NCBI GenBank assembly: GCA_964633115.1
Contig: CAZWEO010000009.1
Span: forward strand, 1 to 64,000
DNA length: 64,000 bases
Direction: 5' to 3'
From: B30-G6 sp964633115
GTDB taxonomy: Bacteria; Desulfobacterota; Desulfobacteria; Desulfobacterales; B30-G6
Position 1 is the first letter of the stretch, and each line of letters starts with the position of its first letter. Positions 23,363 to 31,930 of this stretch are shown here, piece after piece. Made by a program: the position numbers and the translations under genes. The notes below the pieces were generated by a model. It saw nothing but the letters and a program-made list of their open reading frames with translations. It searched no databases and was not told where the DNA came from.

Positions 23363-26300
23363 CTAACTCGCTTCACTGACCGCAAAAATCTGTGCAAAAA
23401 TCTGATCGTTGTCGAACCCTTTCAGTTTGATGGCACCCGATCGACAGGAGGCCACGCATAAACCACAACCTTTACACAGCACAGGGTTGATCTGAGCCTT
23501 GCCGGCAAACGGTCCTTCTTCAATGATAGATGGGGCCGAATAGGGACATATGGATACACAGACCTTGCATGAGCTGCAGTTCATAGGAACCGTTTCCGCC
23601 ACGGTTCCGCTGGTATGGATTGTCTTGCGGGCCAGCAGTGTTACTGCCCGGGATGCGGCCGCTCTGCCTTGGACGATGGATTCGTCGATGGGCTTGGGAT
23701 AATGGGCCAAACCGCATAGGAACACACCGTCTGTTGAAAATTCGGATGGACCTAGTTTGGCATGCTTTTCCACAAAGAAACCGTCGTCATTCAAGGGCAC
23801 CTTGAAAAATTGCGCCAGGGCATCGCCCTTATTGGGTACCACCGCCGACGCCAATGTCAGCAAATCGGTGGTGATTTCCATCTCGCGTTCCAGAACATGA
23901 TCCATCACCGTAACCGTTAGATTGCCGTCCTTGATTTCAACGCGCGGTTTATTTTCCAGGCCATAGCGTACAAAGACGACCCCTTCCTGGCGTGCTTCCT
24001 TATATATATATTCCTTTTCGCCGTAGGTTCGGATGTCCCGATAGAGCACATACACATTCATATCCGGATTGATCTTTTTAAGCTCCAGGGCATTGTCGAT
24101 GCTATGGGTACAGCAAACTTTGGAACAATAGGGTCTGTCCGGTTCTCTCGATCCAACACACTGGATAAATACGGCCGAGTTCAGCTTCTTGAGATCGGCG
24201 TCTTTGTTCATGAATTTTTGATCGAGTTCCAGGCTTGTTAGAATTCGGGGGTCGTCACCATAATTGTATTCGGTGGGGCTGAACGGGCTGCCCCCGGTTG
24301 CCACAATGGCAACACCGTGTTCCAGTGTCGTTGAGGTGTCGCCGCTGGCGAGGGCCGTTTCGAAGCTGCCCACGAATCCATCAACATTCTGAACCTCGGT
24401 ATTCAGATGAACTTCGATATTGTCAAATGATTGTATATCAGCCGTAAGTTCGGCCAGCTTTTTCTGGACATCATCACCCGAGGCGGTCTTGAACAGGTTT
24501 AAAGCCTGACCGCCCAGAATGTCACCCTTTTCGATAATATGGGTCGGGTAGCCTTGGAGCGCCAGGGTTTTGGCTGCGCTCATGCCTGCAATACCGCCAC
24601 CGATAACCATGGCGGTCTGGTTGACTTCCAATTCGGCTTCCTCGAGGGGCTGCATGAGGGCAACCTTGGAGACCGACATGCGCACGAGATCCTTAGCTTT
24701 TTCGGTGGCCAGATCCGGATTGTTCTTATGGACCCAGGAATCTTGGTTGCGGATATTGCACATTTCAAACAGATATTTATTGAGACCTGCATTGATAAGG
24801 GTCTCCTGGAAGAGCGGTTCATGCGTTTTGGGCGTACACGCCGCCACCACAACCCGGTTTAGGTTTTTCTGCTTAATGATTTGGGTCATGGTTTCCTGGG
24901 TATCCTGGGCGCAGGAATAAAGATTGTCGGAAAAGTATTCCACATAGGGAAGTGTTGCGGCGTAGTCCCGAACAGCGGGCACATCCACCACACCGGCAAT
25001 GTTGATGCCGCAGCGGCAGACAAATACGCCGATGCGCGGCCGCTCTCCAAAAACGTTTGTCTCTGGAACCTCTTCCGGTATTTGGGTCTGGGTGTCGCGG
25101 GCAATGCTCAGGGCGGCACCGGCGCTGGCAGCAGCGGCACTGGCATCGATAACTGATTGGGGAATATCCTTGGGACCCTGAAAAGCGCCACAAACATAAA
25201 TACCTTTACGCGAAGTTTCCACCGGCTCGAATGTTTCGGTTTTACAAAAATTACCTTCGGTTAATTCAATACCCAGGTTTTGGGCCAATGCAACGGTTTC
25301 AGGATTGATTTGCAATCCAATGGACAAAACAATCTGGTCGAAAGTTTCGGTCTGCAGTTCACCCGATTCCGACACGTATCGAACGGACAGATCATCGCTA
25401 CCTGGCAGTGGATCAATGGTGTGTACTCGGCTGCGTACAAAACGAATACCGCTCTCTTTAGCCTTGTTGTAGAAGCGTTCGAACTCCTTCCCATGGGTGC
25501 GCATATCCATATAAAATATGGTGCAATCCAAGTCGTCGCCGCTGTGTTCCTTGGCAATTACGGCTTCCTTGATAGCGTACATACAGCAGACAGATGAACA
25601 GTAGGCATTGTCACATCGATTCAGATCGCGGGATCCGACACATTGGAACCAGGCAATTTTTTTGGGTTCCTTGTTGTCAGACATCCGAACAAGATGACCT
25701 TCGGTAGGTCCCGATGCCGACAGGATGCGTTCCATTTCCATGGATGTAATCACATTGGGATGTTTGGCGTAGCTGTAGGAGTCGAATTTGGAAGGATCAA
25801 ACGGTTCGAAACCGGGGGACAAGATTATCGAACCGACATTGAGTTCGATTGTTTCGTCTTCCATGTCATGCTTAATGGCATCTACACCGCAAAATTCGGT
25901 GCACACCTGACATCCACCGGTTTTGAAGTGAACGCAGACGTCCCGATCAATGGCGGGTATGTTGGGAACGGCCTGGGCGTAAGGCACGTAGACCGGTTTA
26001 CGCCCTTTGAGTCCCATGTCGTATTCGGATGGAATAGCTTTAACATTTTCCTGGGTGGTGATCATGTTGCGAACGCGCTCAAGCGTAATATGACCAGTGG
26101 GGCAAACCGAGGCACATGCACCGCAAGCCATGCAGAGATCTGTTTGGGTCTGAAATGGTGTGTCGACATTGAGTTCCAGGCCCCGTCCGGTTAGGGCGAT
26201 TGCGCTGTTACCCATTTTTTCACAAATGCGGGTGCAAAGTCCGCATAAAATACAATCATCGTCTTCCTGGGGGAAGCGGGGCGCTTCGATGCCGTATTCC

Positions 26301-26620
26301 TCGGCCAACCGCTTCAGTATGGGTACTTCCGGACATCGGGCCAACAGCATTTCAACAATCAGCTTGCGCCCTTCGTGAACGGCTTCGGTGTCGGTATTGA
26401 CCTCCATACCTTCCCAGATGGGGTAGTTACAGGCAGTTACAAATCGGGTCCTACGGCCATCGAAAAGCTCTACTGTACAGATTCGGCACATGCCGGCCGG
26501 TTCCAGAGCTTTGTGGTAACACATGGTCGGAATTTCAACACCGTATTTCTCGGCAACTTGGAGGATATACTGTCCTTCTTCCCCCTGAACTTTTTTCCCA
26601 TTTAATTTGAAAGTAATCAT
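23363..26620 (-). CDS. hdrA: NuoG/HdrA fusion flavo-iron-sulfur protein
   Basis: 1085 residues. Residues 1-80 form a NuoG-type 2Fe-2S domain (Cys34, 45, 48, 64). Residues 120-175 hold two 4Fe-4S motifs (CILCGLCTRICE, CMACGACASVCP), and an HdrA-type CQVCTEFCGVDAI site lies near 240. An HdrA C-terminal-like flavin half follows (to ~500). From ~528 a second, full HdrA unit begins (RIGVFVCRCGINIAG) with FAD motif MVIGGGIAGMSAAKT near 672 and two C-terminal 4Fe-4S motifs. The second FAD module lacks the DCxxC/DCxMU site of canonical HdrA. It is inferred to be the bifurcating flavoprotein of the NuoEF-MvhD-Flx operon; gaps to NuoF are 23 bases. Confidence 0.85.
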   Translation of the reverse strand: MITFKLNGKKVQGEEGQYILQVAEKYGVEIPTMCYHKALEPAGMCRICTVELFDGRRTRFVTACNYPIWEGMEVNTDTEAVHEGRKLIVEMLLARCPEVPILKRLAEEYGIEAPRFPQEDDDCILCGLCTRICEKMGNSAIALTGRGLELNVDTPFQTQTDLCMACGACASVCPTGHITLERVRNMITTQENVKAIPSEYDMGLKGRKPVYVPYAQAVPNIPAIDRDVCVHFKTGGCQVCTEFCGVDAIKHDMEDETIELNVGSIILSPGFEPFDPSKFDSYSYAKHPNVITSMEMERILSASGPTEGHLVRMSDNKEPKKIAWFQCVGSRDLNRCDNAYCSSVCCMYAIKEAVIAKEHSGDDLDCTIFYMDMRTHGKEFERFYNKAKESGIRFVRSRVHTIDPLPGSDDLSVRYVSESGELQTETFDQIVLSIGLQINPETVALAQNLGIELTEGNFCKTETFEPVETSRKGIYVCGAFQGPKDIPQSVIDASAAAASAGAALSIARDTQTQIPEEVPETNVFGERPRIGVFVCRCGINIAGVVDVPAVRDYAATLPYVEYFSDNLYSCAQDTQETMTQIIKQKNLNRVVVAACTPKTHEPLFQETLINAGLNKYLFEMCNIRNQDSWVHKNNPDLATEKAKDLVRMSVSKVALMQPLEEAELEVNQTAMVIGGGIAGMSAAKTLALQGYPTHIIEKGDILGGQALNLFKTASGDDVQKKLAELTADIQSFDNIEVHLNTEVQNVDGFVGSFETALASGDTSTTLEHGVAIVATGGSPFSPTEYNYGDDPRILTSLELDQKFMNKDADLKKLNSAVFIQCVGSREPDRPYCSKVCCTHSIDNALELKKINPDMNVYVLYRDIRTYGEKEYIYKEARQEGVVFVRYGLENKPRVEIKDGNLTVTVMDHVLEREMEITTDLLTLASAVVPNKGDALAQFFKVPLNDDGFFVEKHAKLGPSEFSTDGVFLCGLAHYPKPIDESIVQGRAAASRAVTLLARKTIHTSGTVAETVPMNCSSCKVCVSICPYSAPSIIEEGPFAGKAQINPVLCKGCGLCVASCRSGAIKLKGFDNDQIFAQIFAVSEAS

Positions 26621-26643
26621 AACAACTCGGTTCCTTGTAATAT

Positions 26644-28497
26644 CTATCGAATGGCTATCGCATTAAATTTGCATCCATCGTAACAGATACCGCATTTGAT
26701 ACATTTATCCTGATCAATATGATGGACTTCCTTTTTCTTTCCGGAAACCGCATCCTGGGGACATTTTTTTGCGCACAAAGTACATCCGGTACAGGCGTCG
26801 GTATCAATTTCATAGTAAAATAGGGGTTTGCAGACGCCGGACGGACATTTTTTGTCCTTGATATGTGCTTCGTATTCATCTCTGAAATAGAGAAGGTTGG
26901 TCAGAACTGGGTTGGGTGCGGAAGTGCCGAGTCCACACAGTGAAAATTTTTGCAGCATACTGCCCAACTCTTCCAATAGCTCGATGTCACCCTCACGCCC
27001 CTCCCCGGAGCAAATGCGGGTCAAAACCTCCAGCATCTGCTTAAGACCTTCGCGACAGGGATTGCATTGGCCGCAGGATTCATCTTTGAGAAAATCGACA
27101 AAGTAGCGGGCCACATCCACCATACAGGTGTCCTGATCCATGACAATCATACCGCCGGAACCCATGATCGAACCCACCTTGGAAAGTTCATCAAAATCAA
27201 CCGGGAGGTCCAGAAATTGTTCCGGTATGCATCCGCCCGAGGGTCCACCGGTCTGTACCGCCTTGAATTTTTTCTTGTTGGGAATACCACCGCCGATATC
27301 GAAGATTATTTGACGCAGAGTCGTTCCCATGGGGACTTCCACCAAGCCGGTATTGGCCACCTTCCCCACCAAGGAAAATATTTTGGTTCCCTTACTTCTT
27401 TCAGTCCCAATGGCGGCATAGAACTCAGGGCCTTTCTCAATGATAATGGGGACATTGGCCCAGGTTTCGACATTGTTCAGATTGGTGGGGCCCTCCCGGA
27501 AACCCTTTTCAACCGTATGCACATACTTGGCTTTGGGTCTTCCCGGTTTGCCTTCTAATGATGCCATCAAAGCGGTGGACTCGCCACAAACAAAGGCGCC
27601 GCCACCACGGCTGATATGAATATCGAAATCAAAACCTGAACCGAGGATATCCTTGCCCAAAAAGCCTTGCTTACGAGCGGTCTCGAGCGCGATTGTCAGA
27701 TTGGTGACAGCCAAAGGATATTCATGGCGAACATAGACATATCCCTGATTGGAGCCGATGGCAAAAGCACCGATTATCATGCCTTCGATGACACTGTGCG
27801 GATTGCCTTCGAGTATGCTGCGATCCATATAGGCTCCCGGATCGCCTTCGTCGGCATTGCAAATAACATAGCGGTTCCCCTCGTGTCTGCGACAGGAGGC
27901 CCATTTGATCCCTGTGGGGAAGCCGCCGCCGCCGCGCCCCCGAAGCCCGGATGCTTTGACCTGGCTGACAATGGTTTCCGGATCGAGGTCAAATAAGGCT
28001 TTGGCCAGCGGGGCATAGCCACCCACCATTAGATAATGATCCAGGTTGGTGGGATCAATCAGCCCGTTGTTGCCGAAAATGATTCGTTTTTGGAGCTTAT
28101 AAAAGGGGATGTCGTGTTCATGGGTGATCTTCTTTTTGGTAACCGGATCTTTAAAGATCAGTTTTTTAATCAGTTCACCCTGTTTAAGTGTTTTTTCGAC
28201 GATTTCCTTCACGTGCGAGGCATTGATTTGGGAGTAGAATATACCCTCGGGGTGTACCACCATAATCGGGCCTTTTTCACAAAATCCATGGCACCCCGTA
28301 AGTCTGATCTCGATTTCATCCTCAAGGCCCTGCTCCTTCAACTCCGCTTCAAGCGCCTTGTGTACATCGGCGGTACCATATGCGCCGCATCCGGATCCGG
28401 CACATAATGAAATAAGCCGTTTCTGACTTTGCTGGCTCTGCGTCTGCAGTTCTTCTCGATAGGTGTCCAGCGCCTCTCTGTTCTCAAATCTTGCCAT
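26644..28497 (-). CDS. NuoF-like NADH-binding flavoprotein
   Basis: 617 residues, longer than complex I NuoF. An N-terminal thioredoxin-like 2Fe-2S domain (LCAGSGCGAYG, GCHGFCEKGP) comes first. The NADH/FMN core has GRGGGGFPTGIKW and CNADEGDPGAYMDRS, and the N3 cluster site is ESCGQCNPCREG. Two added C-terminal 4Fe-4S motifs are CTGCTLCAKKCP and CIKCGICYDGC. This is the architecture of HydB/NADH-bifurcating hydrogenase and BamH-like subunits. It would oxidise or produce NADH in the complex. The ATG at 28497 lies 31 bases after nuoE. Only the E, F and G-like parts of complex I are present, with no membrane arm genes, so it is soluble. Confidence 0.9.
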   Translation of the reverse strand: MARFENREALDTYREELQTQSQQSQKRLISLCAGSGCGAYGTADVHKALEAELKEQGLEDEIEIRLTGCHGFCEKGPIMVVHPEGIFYSQINASHVKEIVEKTLKQGELIKKLIFKDPVTKKKITHEHDIPFYKLQKRIIFGNNGLIDPTNLDHYLMVGGYAPLAKALFDLDPETIVSQVKASGLRGRGGGGFPTGIKWASCRRHEGNRYVICNADEGDPGAYMDRSILEGNPHSVIEGMIIGAFAIGSNQGYVYVRHEYPLAVTNLTIALETARKQGFLGKDILGSGFDFDIHISRGGGAFVCGESTALMASLEGKPGRPKAKYVHTVEKGFREGPTNLNNVETWANVPIIIEKGPEFYAAIGTERSKGTKIFSLVGKVANTGLVEVPMGTTLRQIIFDIGGGIPNKKKFKAVQTGGPSGGCIPEQFLDLPVDFDELSKVGSIMGSGGMIVMDQDTCMVDVARYFVDFLKDESCGQCNPCREGLKQMLEVLTRICSGEGREGDIELLEELGSMLQKFSLCGLGTSAPNPVLTNLLYFRDEYEAHIKDKKCPSGVCKPLFYYEIDTDACTGCTLCAKKCPQDAVSGKKKEVHHIDQDKCIKCGICYDGCKFNAIAIR

Positions 28498-28528
28498 GGT
28501 TTGGTATAACCTCCGTTATCCCATGCAG

Positions 28529-29011
28529 TTAAGCTTCTTGTTCCTCGTATTTATCGACGACATCCAGTGCACGCGTACGATCAAGTCCCCCATGGGTATC
28601 CTTGTTTACGGTAAGGACCGGACCTGAGGCACAGCAGCCGATGCAGCGCACGCCTTCAAGGGTAAACTGCCCGTCGTTGCTGGTCTGACCTTCTTTGATA
28701 TCAAGCCGTTCCTCGAGCGCCTGGGTAATTTTTTCTGCGCCACGGACGTGACAGGCTGTTCCGGTGCAGACGCTGATAATATATTTTCCGCGCGGCTCTA
28801 AGCTGATGGTTTTATAAAAGGTAGCTACACCGTAAACTAGGCTTTCGCGTATTCCCAGACGTTCAACCAGCAGCGGCACGATTTCCGGTGGCACATAATT
28901 GTAGATATCGCTGATGTCCTGCATAATCATCAACAGTGACTCTTTGTCGTTGTCGTAGTTATCGATGATTTGGTTGATTCTATCCCAGTCTATTTTAACT
29001 GAAGTTGTCAT
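28529..29011 (-). CDS. NuoE-like [2Fe-2S] subunit
   Basis: 160 residues of thioredoxin-like ferredoxin. The cysteines CTGTACHVRG and CIGCCASGPVLTVN form the C-x4-C...C-x3-C site for one 2Fe-2S cluster. It is a partner of the NuoF-like protein next in the operon, shuttling electrons from FMN. It follows the short selenoprotein HdrA gene after 104 bases. As with NuoF, family context points to a soluble NADH-dependent bifurcating complex rather than complex I. Confidence 0.92.
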   Translation of the reverse strand: MTTSVKIDWDRINQIIDNYDNDKESLLMIMQDISDIYNYVPPEIVPLLVERLGIRESLVYGVATFYKTISLEPRGKYIISVCTGTACHVRGAEKITQALEERLDIKEGQTSNDGQFTLEGVRCIGCCASGPVLTVNKDTHGGLDRTRALDVVDKYEEQEA

Positions 29012-29115
29012 AACCGTTCTGATCCCTCTATTTCCGAATTGCTATGATTGATGGTGTCGATCCTGTCTGTGCAAACCAATCGTTTGAAGCAAACAGCGAG
29101 CCAGTTCCCTGAAGA

Positions 29116-29499
29116 TTAGACCGTAGCGGTCTGCACAACTGGGCAGTTTTCAACACAGGCTCCACAGCCTGTGCAAAGATCCATGTCAATCGATCTGGCG
29201 CGCTTTTTCACTTTGACTTCAAAATTTCCGGGTTCGCCATCAACAGATTCAAGATCTGCGTATGTGATCAGTTCAATGTTCAGGTGCCGGCCGACCTCGA
29301 CCAGTACAGGTGAGATGATTCACATTGCGCAGTCATTGGTGGGGAAGGTTTTGTCCAGCTGCGACATGACCCCGCCGATGGAAGGTGATTTTTCGAGTAG
29401 ATAGACATAGTAGCCGGAATTGGCGAGATCAAGGGCAGATTGCATGCCCGCTATGCCGCCACCGACAACCAGAACCGATCCAATGATATCCTTTCCCAT
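29116..29499 (-). CDS. hdrA: Short HdrA-like selenoprotein (FAD/Sec/4Fe-4S module, in-frame UGA)
   Basis: 127 residues if TGA at 29322-29320 is read as selenocysteine; otherwise the frame stops at residue 59. The start has a GGAG site. Residues 8-20 are the FAD motif VLVVGGGIAGMQS, and residue 60 is Sec in NDCAMUIISPVLVEVG, the known Sec position of HdrA. Residues 109-119 are CTGCGACVENC. The protein then ends where full HdrA would continue for hundreds of residues. It is the first gene of the NuoEF/HdrA/MvhD operon. It could supply in trans the Sec-bearing site missing from the large NuoG/HdrA fusion. A truncated relic is the alternative, but both frame and SECIS-like hairpin are intact. Confidence 0.82.
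29287..29304 (-). promoter_or_regulatory. Putative SECIS element of the short hdrA gene
   Basis: Beginning 16 bases after the UGA, CUGGUCG pairs with CGGCCGG (two G-U pairs) around the loop AGGU. Spacing and a GU-containing loop are like the E. coli fdhF SECIS apical hairpin. Confidence 0.62.
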
Positions 29500-29579
29500 G
29501 CGTAATCTCCTGGAAATGTTTATGTTGTCACATCCGGCACCCGGTGGGCCGGTTGCCAGAATTTAAACCAAAGAATCTT

Positions 29580-29606
29580 TTTATATACAAGGGTGGGGCT
29601 TGTCAA
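29580..29606 (-). promoter_or_regulatory. Candidate promoter of the selenoprotein/Nuo/Hdr/Flx operon
   Basis: On the minus strand, TTGACA (29606-29601) is followed 15-17 bases later by TATAAA/TAAAAA (from 29585). It lies about 80 bases before the start of the short hdrA gene. No other gene lies in the 370-base gap up to 29872. Confidence 0.5.
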
Positions 29607-29800
29607 TAGGAATCGGCGAAAATGGGGTGTGGCATTGGGTTCGGATCGATATCAGCGTGGGACATGTATAATTGAAATATACACTAGCCTCGCAAATGTC
29701 GGTGCTACAGAAATTACCATAGGCTATGTCGTTCTGAAAAATATGCTTGCCACTTCAATTTGGCTTTTTTTCGGAACATATTTTGAGAATGGGACTATTA

Positions 29801-29838
29801 AAAAACTTCGGGGAGCCTAGCTGGCTCCCCGAAGTTTT
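29801..29838 (-). terminator. Rho-independent terminator of the double-receiver gene
   Basis: A perfect 16-bp stem, AAAACTTCGGGGAGCC with GGCTCCCCGAAGTTTT and loop TAGCT, lies 35 bases past the stop of the gene ending at 29873. Confidence 0.9.
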
Positions 29839-29872
29839 CGATCGGCAGTTATTCCGGGGTGGGAGATCTTTC

Positions 29873-31537
29873 TCAAGCCGCCAGACGGAAAGCGTTGTCC
29901 GTTGCCTGGCGGATTTCATCGGGTGTGAATGGCTTGGGAAGATAGTCGATGGCGCCCAACCGTGCCGCCTCCACGGCTGTCTCGATACTGGCATAACCGG
30001 TTATCATGATGATCTTGGTTTCCGGATTCTTGTCACGAATGGTTTGGAGCAATTCCAATCCTTTAACGCCGGGGATCTTGAGGTCGAGCAGGACCAGCGT
30101 GTATGAATGGGCGCGTATGCTTGCCAAGGCCTCTTCCTTGGAGACAGCCTGATCCACCTGATATCCTTTCTTATTGAGAATCTTGCGGATATTGTTGTTG
30201 ACGGCCACCTCATCATCTACCACCAGAATGTTCTTGCTGGCTGATTCCGCCGGGTATTCGGTGGTCTCTTCAACGGTTGGCTGCATATCCTTCATCATGC
30301 TGGCAACATTTTGCTTTAAAATTTCATAAGGTACCTGAACGGTGCCATCATAAATTAAATTGTGAGCGTACTCGGGACCGGTGACCGCAACAACCTCCTC
30401 ATAATCGAATGGCTGGTCAATCCCAATCAATTTTTTGACATCCCGGCCTGTTTTTGCTTTGGCCTTGCCTTTTTTCTTGGCCAGTTGGGGACAAGCCTGC
30501 TTTTTGGTGCCGGCTTTACAGGTGGCACCCAGTTTCTTGAAGATATCGCAAACCATATTGCCCATTTCACAGTAACCTTCCAGAGATTCAGATACGGTTA
30601 CCTCGATAACCGGCATGTCCGAACGGCTGACCTGATCGGCATACGCTTCTCCGGTTAGTTGGGCGACTTCATCGCGGTCAAAGGGCATATCTACATCAAT
30701 TTTCTTTTTCTGCAGCATGGGAGCCATATTTTTCTTGAGTTCTTCATAGGGGACATAGGCTACGCCGTCGGTTTGCAAGGTCTGTACATATTCAGGGCCG
30801 GTGACGGCGACAACTTCCTCATAATCAAAGGGCTGGTCGATCCCAATCAGCTTTTTGACATCCCTGCCCGCTTTCTTTTTGGCAGCGCCTTTTTTCTTGG
30901 CTAGCTGCGGACAGGTTTGTTTCTTGGTGCCGGCCTTGCAGGTGGCGCCCAGTTTTTTGAAGATGTCACAGACCATGTTGCCCATTTCACAGAATCCCTC
31001 TAGGGGTTCCGGGGCCTTGACCTCAATGATGGGCATATCGGATGGACCTAAAGATTTGGCATAGGCCTCGCCAACAGCTTCCTCTACTTCTTTATATTCA
31101 AATGGTGCATCCAGGTCGATAACATCGATAAAGTCCTTTTCTTCGGGAGTTGTCGGGGCTTCTGCAAGTTTGCCAGTGAGCGCGTTGTCAACCGTCGTGC
31201 GCAATTCATCCGGTGTGAAAGGTTTAGGGATGTAATCCAGGGCGCCCATGCGAATGGCTTTCACGGCCGTATCCGTAGACGCATAGGCGGTCATCATGAC
31301 GGCTTTGGTGAGCGGCCATTGCTGTTTGACCAGTTTCAGGAGTTCTAGGCCGTTTTTACCTGGCATGACAATGTCGGATATGAGTAGAGAGAAGGATTCA
31401 GTGGCCATTTTTTCCAGCGCCTCGTCGGCACTCATGGCATGCACCACCTCGTAGTTATTCTTTTTTAGTATTTTTTCCACATTACTGCAGATACGCTTTT
31501 CATCGTCGACTACGATAATTCGCGGTGCTGTTTCCAT
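29873..31537 (-). CDS. Double-receiver protein with duplicated cysteine module (REC-Cys-Cys-REC)
   Basis: 554 residues. An N-terminal receiver (phospho-Asp55 in LLISDIVMPG) and a C-terminal receiver (Asp485 in LVLLDLKIPG) are both complete with their T/K residues. Between them lies a module of about 140 residues repeated twice (about 139-278 and 279-418). Each copy has the nearly invariant core CEMGNMVCDIFKKLGATCKA, giving cysteines 183/190/200/209 and 323/330/340/349. Each core is flanked by PFxYEEV...TGxEY motifs that occur four times in all. There is no output domain. The cysteines suggest metal or redox sensing. It lies beside an NtrC/kinase pair and the selenoprotein operon. I do not recognise the module. 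Confidence 0.85.
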   Translation of the reverse strand: METAPRIIVVDDEKRICSNVEKILKKNNYEVVHAMSADEALEKMATESFSLLISDIVMPGKNGLELLKLVKQQWPLTKAVMMTAYASTDTAVKAIRMGALDYIPKPFTPDELRTTVDNALTGKLAEAPTTPEEKDFIDVIDLDAPFEYKEVEEAVGEAYAKSLGPSDMPIIEVKAPEPLEGFCEMGNMVCDIFKKLGATCKAGTKKQTCPQLAKKKGAAKKKAGRDVKKLIGIDQPFDYEEVVAVTGPEYVQTLQTDGVAYVPYEELKKNMAPMLQKKKIDVDMPFDRDEVAQLTGEAYADQVSRSDMPVIEVTVSESLEGYCEMGNMVCDIFKKLGATCKAGTKKQACPQLAKKKGKAKAKTGRDVKKLIGIDQPFDYEEVVAVTGPEYAHNLIYDGTVQVPYEILKQNVASMMKDMQPTVEETTEYPAESASKNILVVDDEVAVNNNIRKILNKKGYQVDQAVSKEEALASIRAHSYTLVLLDLKIPGVKGLELLQTIRDKNPETKIIMITGYASIETAVEAARLGAIDYLPKPFTPDEIRQATDNAFRLAA

Positions 31538-31686
31538 GGGTTCCTCCTCTGCGTTATTAAGTAAAGCGATTCGATCAGTTTTTCTTCCAATAACTGCAGA
31601 TTATATGCCAAAAGAAAGGTGTTTCTTTAACACATTGAAATAATATATTAAATTGGGCTTGTGCCTATGGGCAGGAATTAGAAAAA

Positions 31687-31865
31687 GTATAAAAAAAATA
31701 TACACTCAATCGCATTCAGGATTAGGCTAGGAAAATGATCGCACCATGCTGTTCTAAAGATTTATTAATCGGATGGCGTGATTAATATCAGGAATTATTC
31801 ATTATTTTGGGATTACCCCGGAATATGTCATCAGGGGATTATACGGTTGTATAAAAAAAATATAC
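31687..31865. promoter_or_regulatory. Two identical 17-bp AT palindromes upstream of the double-receiver gene
   Basis: GTATAAAAAAAATATAC occurs at 31687-31703 and again at 31849-31865, 162 bases apart, in the otherwise empty 387-base gap. Identical, palindromic ends suggest operator or promoter sites; no regulator is assigned. Confidence 0.4.
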
Positions 31866-31897
31866 ATGTATGCAAAATAATCTAAATTCTCATCGTG

Positions 31898-31930
31898 AAT
31901 GATTTCAGCTTGTTAAAGCTGAAATCATTT
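31898..31930 (-). terminator. Hairpin at the end of the NtrC-type regulator gene
   Basis: AATGATTTCAGCTT pairs with AAGCTGAAATCATT around GTTA and overlaps the regulator stop codon at 31925. No long T run follows, so termination is likely but not certain. Confidence 0.55.

Noticed and set aside
24539..24862. Plus-strand frames opposite the Hdr and Nuo genes
   Set aside because: They mirror the codon structure of strong minus-strand genes and show no family motifs or ribosome sites.
26644..29011. Respiratory complex I
   Set aside because: Only E, F and G-like soluble parts are present, with extra ferredoxin domains and Hdr partners; no membrane subunit genes.
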